NCBI RefSeq assembly: GCF_004300825.1
Contig: NZ_CP036250.1
Coordinates: 3,297,001-3,361,000 of the forward strand
Length of the DNA: 64,000 bases
DNA from: Egicoccus halophilus
Lineage (GTDB): Bacteria; Actinomycetota; Nitriliruptoria; Nitriliruptorales; Nitriliruptoraceae
Direction: 5' to 3'
Both the position numbers and the translations under genes were made by a program. The notes beneath the pieces were generated by a model, which was not told the origin of the DNA, ran no database searches, and saw only the letters and a program-made list of their open reading frames with translations. The first letter of the stretch is position 1, and every line of letters starts with the position of its first letter. Below are positions 48,140 to 56,569 of the stretch, piece by piece.

Positions 48140-49537
48140 GTGCTCCTGGCCCGTCGACGTGCCGCCACCGTCCTGGTCGTCATCGCGGCACTGGGCGTCG
48201 CGTGCGACGACGGGGGGCCCGGGCCGTCCGATCCGCCGCCGGGGGACGAGGCGGCACCCGCCCCGGCCGACGCCGATGCGGTGGTGCTGCCCGACACTCC
48301 GCTGGGCGAACAGCTGCGCTGGCTGCTCGACGTCCTGGCGGACGGGCCGCCCGACGACGCGGCCGTGGACGCCCGCTTCGACGACGCCTTCCTCGCCGAG
48401 GTGTCGGTCGCCGAGCTCCGGCAGGTGTTCGCCCAGTTCCGCGGGGACTGGACGGTGACCGACGTCGACGCGGCCCCCGACGGTCTCGAGGGCCGCATGC
48501 GCGTGCTGGAGGCCGGCGGCGCCGACTTCGAGGTGCTGGCCGCCGTCGAGCCGGACCCGCCCCACCGCTTCACCGGGCTGCTGCTGCGACCGGCGTCCGA
48601 CGTCGAGACCCCGCCCGACCTCGAGGCGCTGGCCGAACGGCTCGAGGCCGCTGCCGAGACCAGCGCGGTGCTGGTCGCCGAGGTGCGCGACGGCACCTGC
48701 ACGCCGGTGTTCGCCGACGACGCCGACGTGGTGGTACCGATCGCCTCGGCGTTCAAGCTGTACGTGCTGGGTGCGGTGGCCGACGCCGTCACCGCCGGGG
48801 AGCTCGACTGGGACGAGACGCTCGTCGTCCGCGACCGCCTGCGCAGCCTGCCGAGCGGACGCCTGCAGGACGAACCGGACGGCACGGAGGTGACCGTCCG
48901 CGAGGCGGCCCTGGCGATGGTCGAGATCAGCGACAACACCGCCACCGACCTGTTGATCGACCGGGTGGGGCGCGAGGCGGTCGAGCAGGCGCTGGCGCGC
49001 TACGGCCACCACGACCCGTCACGCAACCAGCCGCTGATCACCACCCGGGAGCTGTTCCAGCTCAAGCTCGGCGTCGACGCCGGCCGACGTTCCGCCTTCG
49101 TCGACGCGGACGAACCGGTGCGGCGGCAGCTGCTCGACGAGCTCGGCGGCGAGCCGCTCGACGTGGCGCCCGAGGCGTGGACGACCCCGATCGAGGTCGA
49201 CACGCTCGAGTGGTTCGCGACCGCCGAGGACCTCTGCCGAGCCCACGTCGCCCTGGCGGAGGTCGGGCGGCGCGACCCGACCGCTCCGGTGCGCGACATC
49301 CTCGCGGCCAACCCGGGCACGGGGATCGACCCGGAGGTCTGGTCCTACGCCGGGTTCAAGGGCGGCTCGGAGCCGGGCGTGCTGACGCTGAGCTGGTACC
49401 TCGAACCGGTCGACGACGACGCGGACGCCCACGTGGTGGTGACCGCCGCGGCCGACACGCGGCAGCCGCTCGACGAACTCGAGGTCGCGGCGCTGATGAC
49501 GACGGCCGTCGAGGTCGTGAGCGAGGACCTGCGCTGA
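48140..49537 (+). CDS. LpqF/ORF12-like serine beta-lactamase-fold lipoprotein
   Basis: 465 residues. Lipobox Cys22 (AALGVAC), an N-terminal alpha/beta domain at ~50-150 like that of Cpe/LpqF/ORF12 proteins, then a class A beta-lactamase-fold domain: SAFK (Ser203-Lys206), SDN (264-266) and KGG near 410. All three catalytic motifs are intact, so it is probably an active serine hydrolase in the envelope; resistance need not follow. GAGG lies 9 nt before the GTG, and TATGGT near 48092 may be its -10. Confidence 0.9.
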   Translation: MLLARRRAATVLVVIAALGVACDDGGPGPSDPPPGDEAAPAPADADAVVLPDTPLGEQLRWLLDVLADGPPDDAAVDARFDDAFLAEVSVAELRQVFAQFRGDWTVTDVDAAPDGLEGRMRVLEAGGADFEVLAAVEPDPPHRFTGLLLRPASDVETPPDLEALAERLEAAAETSAVLVAEVRDGTCTPVFADDADVVVPIASAFKLYVLGAVADAVTAGELDWDETLVVRDRLRSLPSGRLQDEPDGTEVTVREAALAMVEISDNTATDLLIDRVGREAVEQALARYGHHDPSRNQPLITTRELFQLKLGVDAGRRSAFVDADEPVRRQLLDELGGEPLDVAPEAWTTPIEVDTLEWFATAEDLCRAHVALAEVGRRDPTAPVRDILAANPGTGIDPEVWSYAGFKGGSEPGVLTLSWYLEPVDDDADAHVVVTAAADTRQPLDELEVAALMTTAVEVVSEDLR

Positions 49538-49584
49538 CTCGACGCCGTCTCGCCGTCCGCCGTCCGCCTCGGACGGTGCCGCCG

Positions 49585-50547
49585 TCAACCTCCCAGGGCG
49601 GTGCGCATGCGTTCGACGACGGCCTCGAGCCCCGACAGCGGACGGATCATGACCGTGAGCTCGACGATCCGGCCGGCCTCGTCGAAGCGCAGGTAGTCCC
49701 AGCCCTCGAGCTCGCGGTCGCCGACGCGCGCGGCGAACACCAGCCCGACCCGGTCGCCGGCGTCGAGCTCGTCGACGTAGCGGAAGTCCTCGAACACCGT
49801 GGTCACGGCCCGTAGCACGGCGGCCGTCGCCTCCCGGCCCCGGTACGGCCGGTGCACGGCCGGCGAGTGGAACACCACGTCGTCGGCGAGTTGCGCGACG
49901 GCGGTGTGCAGATCCCCCGCGGCCACGGCGTCGGCGAAGGTGCGGTGGCGACCGCGCGGACCGGCGGTCGGCACGGGCCCGTCGGTCGTCGGCGCGACGC
50001 TCGTCGACGCGGCGGTCGTCGACGCGGCGTCGGGCGGCACGGCGGTCGCCGACTCGGACTCGCCGAGCAGGTGGGCCCAGCGGGCCTCGCGGCGGCCCGG
50101 CTCCCTGGCGCGCCGTTCGACCAGCGTGCCGAAGCGGTGCTCGGCCAGCGAGCGCAGCACCTCCTCGACCGCCTCGACCGACGCGAAGGGATGCAGCCGG
50201 CCGGCGCGCGAGCGCAACTCCCCCGGCGTCTGCGCTCCCCGCAGCAGCAGCAGCGCCAGCACGGCCTGTTGCGGGCGGTCGAGGTCGAGCTGCTCCTCGA
50301 GTCGGTGGGCGGCCTTGGGCACCCGGGACCCGCGCGCGTACTCGCTGCGGACCAGTTGCTGCGCCTTGAGGTCGTCGAGGCCGGCGCGGACGTCGCGGTC
50401 GTCGTAGTCGACGACCGGGTCCCGTCCGGTGGTCTGGTTGCAGGCCGACCGCAGCGCGTTGTGCGACAGCGGGTAGTGGTCGGGGGTGGCGAGCGCCTTC
50501 TCGACCAGGCAGCCCAGCACCCGTTGACCCTGCGCTCCCAGCTGCAC
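49585..50547 (-). CDS. DUF480 (YceH-like) winged-helix protein fused to a SnoaL-like domain
   Basis: 320 residues. DUF480 at ~1-175: RVLGCLVEKALATPDHYPLSHNALRSACNQ-type first winged helix, then LALLLLRGAQTPGELRSRAGRL as the second. A Thr/Ala/Pro-rich linker (~178-205) leads to a SnoaL/NTF2-like domain at ~205-320 (FADAVAAGDLHTAVAQLADDVVFHSP). The fusion is unusual; YceH proteins normally end after DUF480. GGGAG lies 5 nt before the GTG at 50547. Function unknown. Confidence 0.88.
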   Translation of the reverse strand: MQLGAQGQRVLGCLVEKALATPDHYPLSHNALRSACNQTTGRDPVVDYDDRDVRAGLDDLKAQQLVRSEYARGSRVPKAAHRLEEQLDLDRPQQAVLALLLLRGAQTPGELRSRAGRLHPFASVEAVEEVLRSLAEHRFGTLVERRAREPGRREARWAHLLGESESATAVPPDAASTTAASTSVAPTTDGPVPTAGPRGRHRTFADAVAAGDLHTAVAQLADDVVFHSPAVHRPYRGREATAAVLRAVTTVFEDFRYVDELDAGDRVGLVFAARVGDRELEGWDYLRFDEAGRIVELTVMIRPLSGLEAVVERMRTALGG

Positions 50548-50737
50548 GCGCGCTCCCTCGTCCGACCGATCGCGCCAGCCTAACGACGCGACGTCGCGCG
50601 GGCGTTCGGCGGTCACCCCCACCTCCCCGCGGCAGCCCGGCCCGCTCGACGAGGGCCGCACGGCGACACCGGGAGCAGCGCAGCGGACCGGGTCCCGGAC
50701 GCACGATCAGACAGTGCCGGACGCCGACACACCGGCA

Positions 50738-50756
50738 TAGCCTACGCAGCCGTAGG
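50738..50756 (+). promoter_or_regulatory. Candidate -10 box and palindrome upstream of the haemolysin III gene
   Basis: TAGCCT (50738-50743) is the best -10 match, overlapped by CCTACG-CAGC-CGTAGG (50741-50756), a perfect six-base inverted repeat suitable as an operator or short hairpin. The -35 is poor. No gene is seen in 50548-50780. Confidence 0.4.
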
Positions 50757-50780
50757 TTCCCCGCCGGAGGTCGTTTCCCC

Positions 50781-51437
50781 GTGGTCTCCCCCGTCGCCGA
50801 GCCCCAGGGCCGGGCTCGCCCGCGCCTGCGTGGCTGGCTGCACCTGGTCGGTGCCGTGCTGATGGCAGCGTCGACCGCACTGCTGTGGCGCTCGACGACC
50901 GAGCCCGTCCTGCGCCTCGCCGCGATGATCTACGCGAGTGGCGTCACGGCGATGCTGGCCACGAGCGCGACCTACCACGTGCCGAACTGGTCGCCACGGA
51001 TGGTCGCAGCGCTCCGCCGCGCCGACCACTCGACGATCTTCCTCGCGGTCGCCGGCACCTTCACCCCGATCGTGCTGGCCACGATGCCGCCGACGTTCGG
51101 GACGGTGCTGCTCGCGCTGGTGTGGGTCGGCGCGACGGCCGGCATCGTCGTGCGCAACGTCTTCCACCACGCCCGTCCGTGGGCTCGGATCGTGCCCTAC
51201 GTCGCGCTCGGCTGGGTCGGGGTGATCACGCTGCCGTGGTTGTGGCGCCACTCGACCACGGTGGCGGTGCTGGTGGCCGCCGGCGGGCTGCTCTACACGC
51301 TCGGCGCGGTGGTCTACGCCCGTCGCCGGCCGGATCCGTGGCCGCGCTGGTTCGGCTACCACGAGGTGTTCCACGCCCTGACGCTGGTGGCGATCACCCT
51401 GCACTGGTTCGCCGTGCAGCAGGCCGTCAGCACCTGA
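50781..51437 (+). CDS. Haemolysin III / PAQR-family membrane protein
   Basis: 218 residues, seven TM helices. The PAQR zinc-site residues are present: SATYHV, RRADHSTIFLAVAGTFTP and the C-terminal YHEVFHALTLVAITLHW. Bacterial members are intramembrane hydrolase-like proteins of uncertain substrate; haemolytic activity is not implied. GGAGG lies 10 nt before the GTG. Confidence 0.93.
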   Translation: MVSPVAEPQGRARPRLRGWLHLVGAVLMAASTALLWRSTTEPVLRLAAMIYASGVTAMLATSATYHVPNWSPRMVAALRRADHSTIFLAVAGTFTPIVLATMPPTFGTVLLALVWVGATAGIVVRNVFHHARPWARIVPYVALGWVGVITLPWLWRHSTTVAVLVAAGGLLYTLGAVVYARRRPDPWPRWFGYHEVFHALTLVAITLHWFAVQQAVST

Positions 51438-51451
51438 CGCCCGCGGCTGGA

Positions 51452-51570
51452 CGCACGTGCGTCGTGATCCGCATCGCCGCAGTCCCGGGCGCACGTGCGT
51501 CGTGATCCGCCGCCGTCCCACGCGCACGTGCGTCGTGATCCGCATCGCCGCGGTCCCGGGCGCACGTGCG
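51452..51570. repeat. Four-copy array of the CGCACGTGCG palindrome with GTCGTGATCC tails
   Basis: Cores at 51452-51461, 51490-51499, 51523-51532 and 51561-51570. The first three continue TCGTGATCCGC; copies one and three are also followed by ATCGCCGC and GTCCCGG. Period is 38, 33 and 38 bp. It fills the gap between the convergent haemolysin III and mnmA genes. Related single copies lie at 30984, 31024 and 57393. Confidence 0.85.
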
Positions 51571-51592
51571 TCGCCGCGAGTCGCGCCCCGCG

Positions 51593-52705
51593 TCAGCGCA
51601 CCGGCAGGCCGGCGGGGCGGTCGGCGCGGGCGACCCGGCCCCCACCGAGGCACATCACGTCGCCAGCGTCGTACACGACCGCGGCCTGGCCGATCGCGAG
51701 CCCGTGGACCGGCTCGTCGAGTTCGAGGCGCACCCGGCCGGCGTCGCCGACCTCGACGCGGCCGGGGACGGTGGCGCCATGGGCGCGGACCTGCACCCGG
51801 ACGCGACCGTGCGGCGGCGCTCCGGTCGTCCAGGTGGGCGCGTCGAGCTCGGCCCACCGGCACGCGAGCGCGTCGCGTGGCCCGACGACGACGGTGTCGT
51901 CGGCGGCATCCACGTCCACGACGAACCGGCGCTCGTGGGTGCCGAGGTTCAGCCCACGTCGCTGACCGACCGTGTAACGCCACACGCCCGCGTGCTCACC
52001 GAGCGTGCGTCCGTCGAGGTCCACCACGGGTCCGGGGCGCGACGGCAGGCGCTCGGCGAGGTAGCCGGCGGTGTCGCCGTCGGGGATGAAGCAGACGTCG
52101 TAGCTGTCGCGCTTGTCGGCCACCCGCAACCCGTACGACTGCGCCAGCGTGCGGACCTCGTCCTTGGCCACCTCGCCGACCGGCAGCAGCGTCCGGTCGA
52201 GCTGCCCGGGCGTGGCGACGTAGAGCACGTAGGACTGGTCCTTGCGCCGGTCGACGGCGCGGTGCAGCCGGGTGTCGGGGCCGGGCGCGCGCACCACCTC
52301 ACCGTGGCGGCGCAGGCGGGCGTGGTGGCCGGTCGCCAGCGCGTCGAAGCCCATCGCCAGCGCCCGGTCGAGCAGCCCGGCGTACTTGACCCGCTCGTTG
52401 CAGGTCACGCACGGGTTGGGGGTCACCCCCGCCGCGTAGGCCTGCGCGAACGGGTCCTGCACCTCGGTGCGGAACAGCTCGGCGAGGTCCCACACGTAGA
52501 AGGGGACACCGAGCACCTGCGCGGCCCGACGGGCGTCCTGCGCGTCGTCCAGCGTGCAGCAGCCGTGCCCGGGGACCTGGTCCTCGAGCGCGACGTCGGC
52601 GAGCTTGAGGTGCACGCCGGTGACGTCGTGGCCCTGCTCGACCAGCATCGCGGCCGCGACCGCGCTGTCCACGCCGCCCGACATGGCGACCAGCACCTGC
52701 GCCAT
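51593..52705 (-). CDS. mnmA: tRNA-specific 2-thiouridylase
   Basis: Inserts sulfur at U34 of Lys, Glu and Gln tRNAs. 370 residues: PP-loop SGGVDS at 9-14, catalytic Cys99 in PNPCVTCNERVK, second catalytic Cys205 in YDVCFIPDG, VGQRRGL, and a C-terminal beta-barrel. The ATG at 52705 is 2 nt after the cysteine desulfurase stop, so the sulfur donor and the thiouridylase are made together. Confidence 0.96.
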   Translation of the reverse strand: MAQVLVAMSGGVDSAVAAAMLVEQGHDVTGVHLKLADVALEDQVPGHGCCTLDDAQDARRAAQVLGVPFYVWDLAELFRTEVQDPFAQAYAAGVTPNPCVTCNERVKYAGLLDRALAMGFDALATGHHARLRRHGEVVRAPGPDTRLHRAVDRRKDQSYVLYVATPGQLDRTLLPVGEVAKDEVRTLAQSYGLRVADKRDSYDVCFIPDGDTAGYLAERLPSRPGPVVDLDGRTLGEHAGVWRYTVGQRRGLNLGTHERRFVVDVDAADDTVVVGPRDALACRWAELDAPTWTTGAPPHGRVRVQVRAHGATVPGRVEVGDAGRVRLELDEPVHGLAIGQAAVVYDAGDVMCLGGGRVARADRPAGLPVR

Positions 52706-52707
52706 GT

Positions 52708-53886
52708 TCAGGCCCCCACCACACCGGCGGCCGCGCCGGCGGCGGCGGTGCCGGCCCGCAGTCGCGGGACGAGGTCGGTGAGCACGTCCAGTGCGCGGTC
52801 GACCTCGGCGTCCGTGGAGGTCCACCCGAGCGACAGCCGCAGGGGCGTGCCGACCACGTCGCAGGCCTCGAGCACGGGGCTCGCGGTCGCGGCACCCGCG
52901 CCGCACGCGGCGCCCGAGGACGCGGCGAGCCCGGCGCGGTCGAGCGCCACCGTCAACGCGGCACCGTCCACGCCGTCGAGCGAGAGGTGCAGGTGCGACG
53001 CCAGCCGGTGGTCCGGATCGGTCGGGCCGTTGCGGCGCACCCCGTCCAGCGCGAGCAGCCCGGCGGCCAGGCGGTCGGTCAGCAACCGCAGGCGGTCCCG
53101 CAGACCGGCGCGGTCGGCGACGGCGGCCGTCAGCGCGGCGCCGTAGGCGGCGTCCAACCCGGCCGCGAAGGTGCCCGAGCGCACGCCACGGTCCTGCCCG
53201 CCGCCATGGGTGAGCGGCACGACGGCCAGGCCGCGGCGCAGCACCGCGACCCCGACGCCCTGCGGCGCACCGAACTTGTGGCCCGACGACGCCAGCGCGT
53301 CGAGCTGCCACCCGGTCATGTCGACGTCGAGGGTCGCGACGGCCTGCACCGCGTCGGTGTGCAACGCGATGCCGCGGGCGCGCAGCTCCCGACCGAGGGT
53401 CGCGAGGTCGTTGACGGCGCCGAGCTCGTTGTTGGCGGTCATCACGCTGACCAGGCAGGTGTCGGCGCGGACCGCGTCGAGGACCCGCTCGACCGGGACG
53501 CGGCCGTCGGCGTCGGGCGGGACGACGTCGAGGGTCGCGTCGCCGCGCTCGGCCAGCCAGCGGGCGGGCGCGAGCACGGCCGGGTGCTCCACGGCGGTGG
53601 TGACCAGGTGCGGGGTGCGGGCCGGGTCCCGGTCGCGTGCGGCCCAGACGATCCCCTTCACGGCGAGGTTGTCGGCTTCCGTGCCGCCGGAGGTGAACAC
53701 CACCTCGTGCGGCGAGCAGCGCAGGGCCGTGGCGACCTGCTCGCGTGCCTCCTCGACTGCGACGCGGGCGGCCTGGCCGGCGGCGTGGGTGGCCGAGGCG
53801 TTGGCCGCGTCGAGCCAGCGCTGCAACGCCGCGCGCGCCTCGCGGCGCGGCGGCGTGCTGGCGGCATGGTCGAGCAGGACGGTCAC
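52708..53886 (-). CDS. Cysteine desulfurase (IscS/NifS family)
   Basis: 392-residue PLP enzyme that draws sulfur from cysteine as a persulfide. LLDHAASTPP at 4-13, TSGGTEADNLAVKG, His101, PLP lysine Lys204 in SSGHKFGAPQG, and Cys328 in SSGAACGAG as persulfide carrier. The GTG at 53886 lacks a ribosome site; TACCGT (53894-53899) lies 7 nt upstream, so probably leaderless. It most likely feeds MnmA and perhaps iron-sulfur assembly. Confidence 0.95.
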   Translation of the reverse strand: MTVLLDHAASTPPRREARAALQRWLDAANASATHAAGQAARVAVEEAREQVATALRCSPHEVVFTSGGTEADNLAVKGIVWAARDRDPARTPHLVTTAVEHPAVLAPARWLAERGDATLDVVPPDADGRVPVERVLDAVRADTCLVSVMTANNELGAVNDLATLGRELRARGIALHTDAVQAVATLDVDMTGWQLDALASSGHKFGAPQGVGVAVLRRGLAVVPLTHGGGQDRGVRSGTFAAGLDAAYGAALTAAVADRAGLRDRLRLLTDRLAAGLLALDGVRRNGPTDPDHRLASHLHLSLDGVDGAALTVALDRAGLAASSGAACGAGAATASPVLEACDVVGTPLRLSLGWTSTDAEVDRALDVLTDLVPRLRAGTAAAGAAAGVVGA

Positions 53887-53948
53887 GCCCGCGACGGTAG
53901 CGTTCCCCGCCGGGCACGCCGCCCGCACCACCTCGACCGGAGCCGCAC

Positions 53949-54338
53949 GTGAGCGCACCGCACCTGCCCGAGGGCCTGGCCGTGCCCGACGCCCCGGTGC
54001 GCGTCGTGCCGTTGACCGTCGACCTCGGCACGGTCGCCGGCCAGCGCGTCGTCCTGCTCAGCCTCGAGGTGTGGCCGCAGTGGGCCGACCTGCGCTTCGC
54101 CCGCATCGACGTCGGCGCCACCCGCCCGCTTCCGCGCCGGGTCCCGCCGGTCGACGCCTGGCAGGTGCACCTCGACGGCCGACCGCTGGAGGTGCTCGAC
54201 GCCGTCGGGCGCGGGGACCGCTCCTTCTCCAACGGCGAGGTCCGCCTGCGGCCCGTCCCGCCCGAGGGGAGCTCCCTCGAGGTCCGGGTCACGGTCATCC
54301 CGGGCCACGAGCCGCTGACCGCCACCGTCGCCCTCTGA
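53949..54338 (+). CDS. Conserved-looking hypothetical protein
   Basis: 129 residues, no signal peptide or TM helix, predicted mostly beta (alternating V/L strands: VRVVPLTVDLGT, QRVVLLSLEVWPQWADLRFARIDV, LEVRVTVIP). No family recognised. GGAG lies 6 nt before the GTG at 53949. Its start is only 62 nt from the divergent cysteine desulfurase start; ybaK follows 18 nt later, probably in the same transcript. Confidence 0.65.
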   Translation: MSAPHLPEGLAVPDAPVRVVPLTVDLGTVAGQRVVLLSLEVWPQWADLRFARIDVGATRPLPRRVPPVDAWQVHLDGRPLEVLDAVGRGDRSFSNGEVRLRPVPPEGSSLEVRVTVIPGHEPLTATVAL

Positions 54339-54356
54339 GCCACCCGGAGACCAACC

Positions 54357-54824
54357 ATGGCCACCGCCGCCGTCGAACGCTTCACCCAGGCCGCCGCCGC
54401 CCACGGCCTCGCGCCGGACGTCCGTGAGTTCCCGCAGGGCACCCGCACCGCCGCCGACGCGGCCGCGGCGATCGGGTGCGACGTGGCGCAGATCGTCAAG
54501 TCGTTGGTGTTCATGGCCGACGACGAGCCGGTGCTGGTGCTGACCTCGGGCGCGAACCGGGTCGACGAGGACCGGGTCCGCGCCGCCCTCGGTGCGGCGA
54601 GCTTCCGCAAGGGCAGCGCCGACGAGGTGCGCGACGCGACCGGCTACGCCATCGGCGGGACGCCACCGTTCGGGCACGCCGGTCCGCTCCGGGTCGTGTG
54701 CGACCGGGACCTGACCGCGCACGAGGAGATCTGGGCCGCTGCCGGCACGCCCTCCACGGTCTTCCCGTTGGTCCCGACGACGCTGCTGACGATCACCGGC
54801 GCCGAGGTCGTCGACGTCTGCTGA
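54357..54824 (+). CDS. YbaK/EbsC-family aminoacyl-tRNA deacylase
   Basis: 155 residues of the prolyl-tRNA editing (YbaK/ProX) fold. Conserved Lys48 region in AQIVKSLVF, the LTSGANRVDEDRV strand-helix and GGTPPFGHAGPLRVVCDRDL. Members hydrolyse mischarged Cys- or Ala-tRNA(Pro) or related tRNAs; the exact substrate is not clear. CGGAGACC precedes the ATG. Confidence 0.92.
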   Translation: MATAAVERFTQAAAAHGLAPDVREFPQGTRTAADAAAAIGCDVAQIVKSLVFMADDEPVLVLTSGANRVDEDRVRAALGAASFRKGSADEVRDATGYAIGGTPPFGHAGPLRVVCDRDLTAHEEIWAAAGTPSTVFPLVPTTLLTITGAEVVDVC

Positions 54825-54855
54825 GGCAGGTCGCCGCACCGTCCCGGCGCAGACG

Positions 54856-55407
54856 TCAGTCGGCGCGGCCGGCCTTGCGGGCCCGGTAGGCGGCGACGTG
54901 GGCACGGTTGGCGCAGTTGCCGAGGTCACAGAACCGACGCGAGCGGTTGCGGGACAGGTCGACGAACACCGCGTCGCAGTCCTCTCCGGCGCAGCGCTTG
55001 AGCCGCTCGAGGTCCTGGGCGCGGATCAGGTCGGCGACCGCCATCGCGATCTCCGTGCCGATGCGGTCGACCAGCGGGGCGTCGCGCGGGGTGAGGTGCA
55101 GGTGCCAGTCCCAGCCGTCGTGACGGATCAGCTGCGGCAGGGCGTGGGCGTCGCTGAGGACCCGGTTGACGATCCCGACCACCTGGTCGACGTCCTCGGT
55201 GTCCCACAGGCGGGCGATGCGGTCGCGCAGGTCGCGGACGGTCGCGAGTTCGGCCCCGTCGCCGCGGCGGGTGCCGCTGTAGCGCTCCCGATCGAGGAAC
55301 GTGGCCAACGCGTCGGGATCGGTCAGTCGCTCCTCGCCCCCCCGGGCGGTGTTGACCAGGGCGGCGGCGCCGTCCAACGCCACCTCGGTGTCATGGGCGA
55401 ACTGCAT
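54856..55407 (-). CDS. CGNR zinc-finger regulator with ABATE domain
   Basis: 183 residues: N-terminal ABATE domain (ALDGAAALVNTARGG) and a C-terminal CGNR zinc finger, RCAGEDCDAVFVDLSRN followed by RRFCDLGNCANRAHVAAYR, with four Cys for zinc. A presumed DNA-binding regulator. ATG 55407 has AGGAG 5 nt upstream; a further 5-residue reading is rejected. It is divergent from the EamA exporter gene, which it probably controls. Confidence 0.9.
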   Translation of the reverse strand: MQFAHDTEVALDGAAALVNTARGGEERLTDPDALATFLDRERYSGTRRGDGAELATVRDLRDRIARLWDTEDVDQVVGIVNRVLSDAHALPQLIRHDGWDWHLHLTPRDAPLVDRIGTEIAMAVADLIRAQDLERLKRCAGEDCDAVFVDLSRNRSRRFCDLGNCANRAHVAAYRARKAGRAD

Positions 55408-55408
55408 G

Positions 55409-55438
55409 TTGACTCCTGACACCCGGCTCGCGTAGCGT
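55409..55438 (+). promoter_or_regulatory. Predicted promoter for the EamA exporter gene
   Basis: TTGACT (55409-55414), 18-bp spacer, TAGCGT (55433-55438), the best -35/-10 pair near this gene. It starts 2 bp from the divergent CGNR start codon, so it covers that gene's ribosome site. A TACGGT on the minus strand just beyond could serve the CGNR gene, making the two promoters overlap. Confidence 0.5.
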
Positions 55439-55528
55439 CATGACCGTACCGCGCCGATGGTGCTGACTTCCATCGGGTCGTCGCTCCGACCGGGAGCCGA
55501 TGCTCCCCCGTGCCGTCTCGAGACGCCC

Positions 55529-56569
55529 ATGTCCAACGCCACCACGCCGCGTTCCGTGCCCGACCTGCGCGTCGGCGTGTCGATGGCGCTGCTGTCGGCG
55601 GCGACCTTCGGCTCGTCCGGGCCGATGGCGAAGGCACTGATCGACGCCGGCTGGACGGCCGGGGCCGCCGTGCTGGTGCGCATCGGCGGTGCCGCGGTGC
55701 TGCTGGGTGCCGTCGCCGCGGTCGTCCGGCGCGGCAACCTGCGGGTCTCCGGACCGTCGTTGCGGGCCCTGCTCGTCTACGGCACGGTGGCCATGGCCGG
55801 CGTCCAGCTCGCGTTCTTCAACGCGGTGCGGACCCTCGACGTGGGCGTGGCCCTGCTGCTCGAGTTCACGGCACCGGTGCTGCTGGTGGCCTGGACGGCG
55901 GCGCGCACCCGCACGCTCCCCTCGCGTACGACCCTGGTCGGCGCGGCGCTGACGATGCTCGGCCTGGTGTTCGTGCTCGATCTGACCGGAGCCGGAACGA
56001 TCGACCCGGTCGGGGTGGCCTGGGGCATGGTGGCTGCCGTCTGCGTCGCGGCCTTCTTCGTGCTCTCCGCCCGCCAGCACGACGACCTGCCCCCGGTGGT
56101 GATGGCCGCCGGCGGCACGCTCGTCGGCGCGCTCGTGCTGGGGCTGGCCGGGCTGGTCGGGTTGGTGCCGATGGCGTTCACGAACGGCGACGTCGTGCTC
56201 GCCGGCCGACCGACGGGCTGGTGGCTGCCGGCGGCCTGGCTGGTCGTGTGCTCGACCAGCATCGCCTACCTGGCCGGTATCGGGGCGGTGCAGCGGCTCG
56301 GGACGCGCCTGGCGTCGTTCGTCGGCCTGACCGAGGTCCTGGCGGCCGTGCTGGTGGCCTGGGTGCTGCTGTCCGAGCTGCCGGGCCCGTCGCAGCTGCT
56401 CGGTGGCGCCTGCATCGTCGCCGGCATCGTGCTGATCCGCCGCGCCGAGGGCACCGAGGCGACCGGGGCGGAGGCGGCCGTCCTGCCCGCGGCCCCCGCC
56501 GTCGCACCCGATCATCCCCAGGCCGGTGACCACGGCACCCCGGGCCCGAGCCGGCAGTCCGTCGGATGA
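55529..56569 (+). CDS. EamA/DMT-family transporter
   Basis: 346 residues, ten TM helices in two EamA repeats (each with the GPSQLLGGACIVAGI-like final helix pair) and an Ala/Pro-rich cytosolic tail. Substrates in this superfamily are amino acids, nucleotides and metabolites; here unknown. In-frame extension upstream is rejected in favour of the ATG at 55529. Its stop overlaps the kinase start (ATGA). Confidence 0.92.
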   Translation: MSNATTPRSVPDLRVGVSMALLSAATFGSSGPMAKALIDAGWTAGAAVLVRIGGAAVLLGAVAAVVRRGNLRVSGPSLRALLVYGTVAMAGVQLAFFNAVRTLDVGVALLLEFTAPVLLVAWTAARTRTLPSRTTLVGAALTMLGLVFVLDLTGAGTIDPVGVAWGMVAAVCVAAFFVLSARQHDDLPPVVMAAGGTLVGALVLGLAGLVGLVPMAFTNGDVVLAGRPTGWWLPAAWLVVCSTSIAYLAGIGAVQRLGTRLASFVGLTEVLAAVLVAWVLLSELPGPSQLLGGACIVAGIVLIRRAEGTEATGAEAAVLPAAPAVAPDHPQAGDHGTPGPSRQSVG

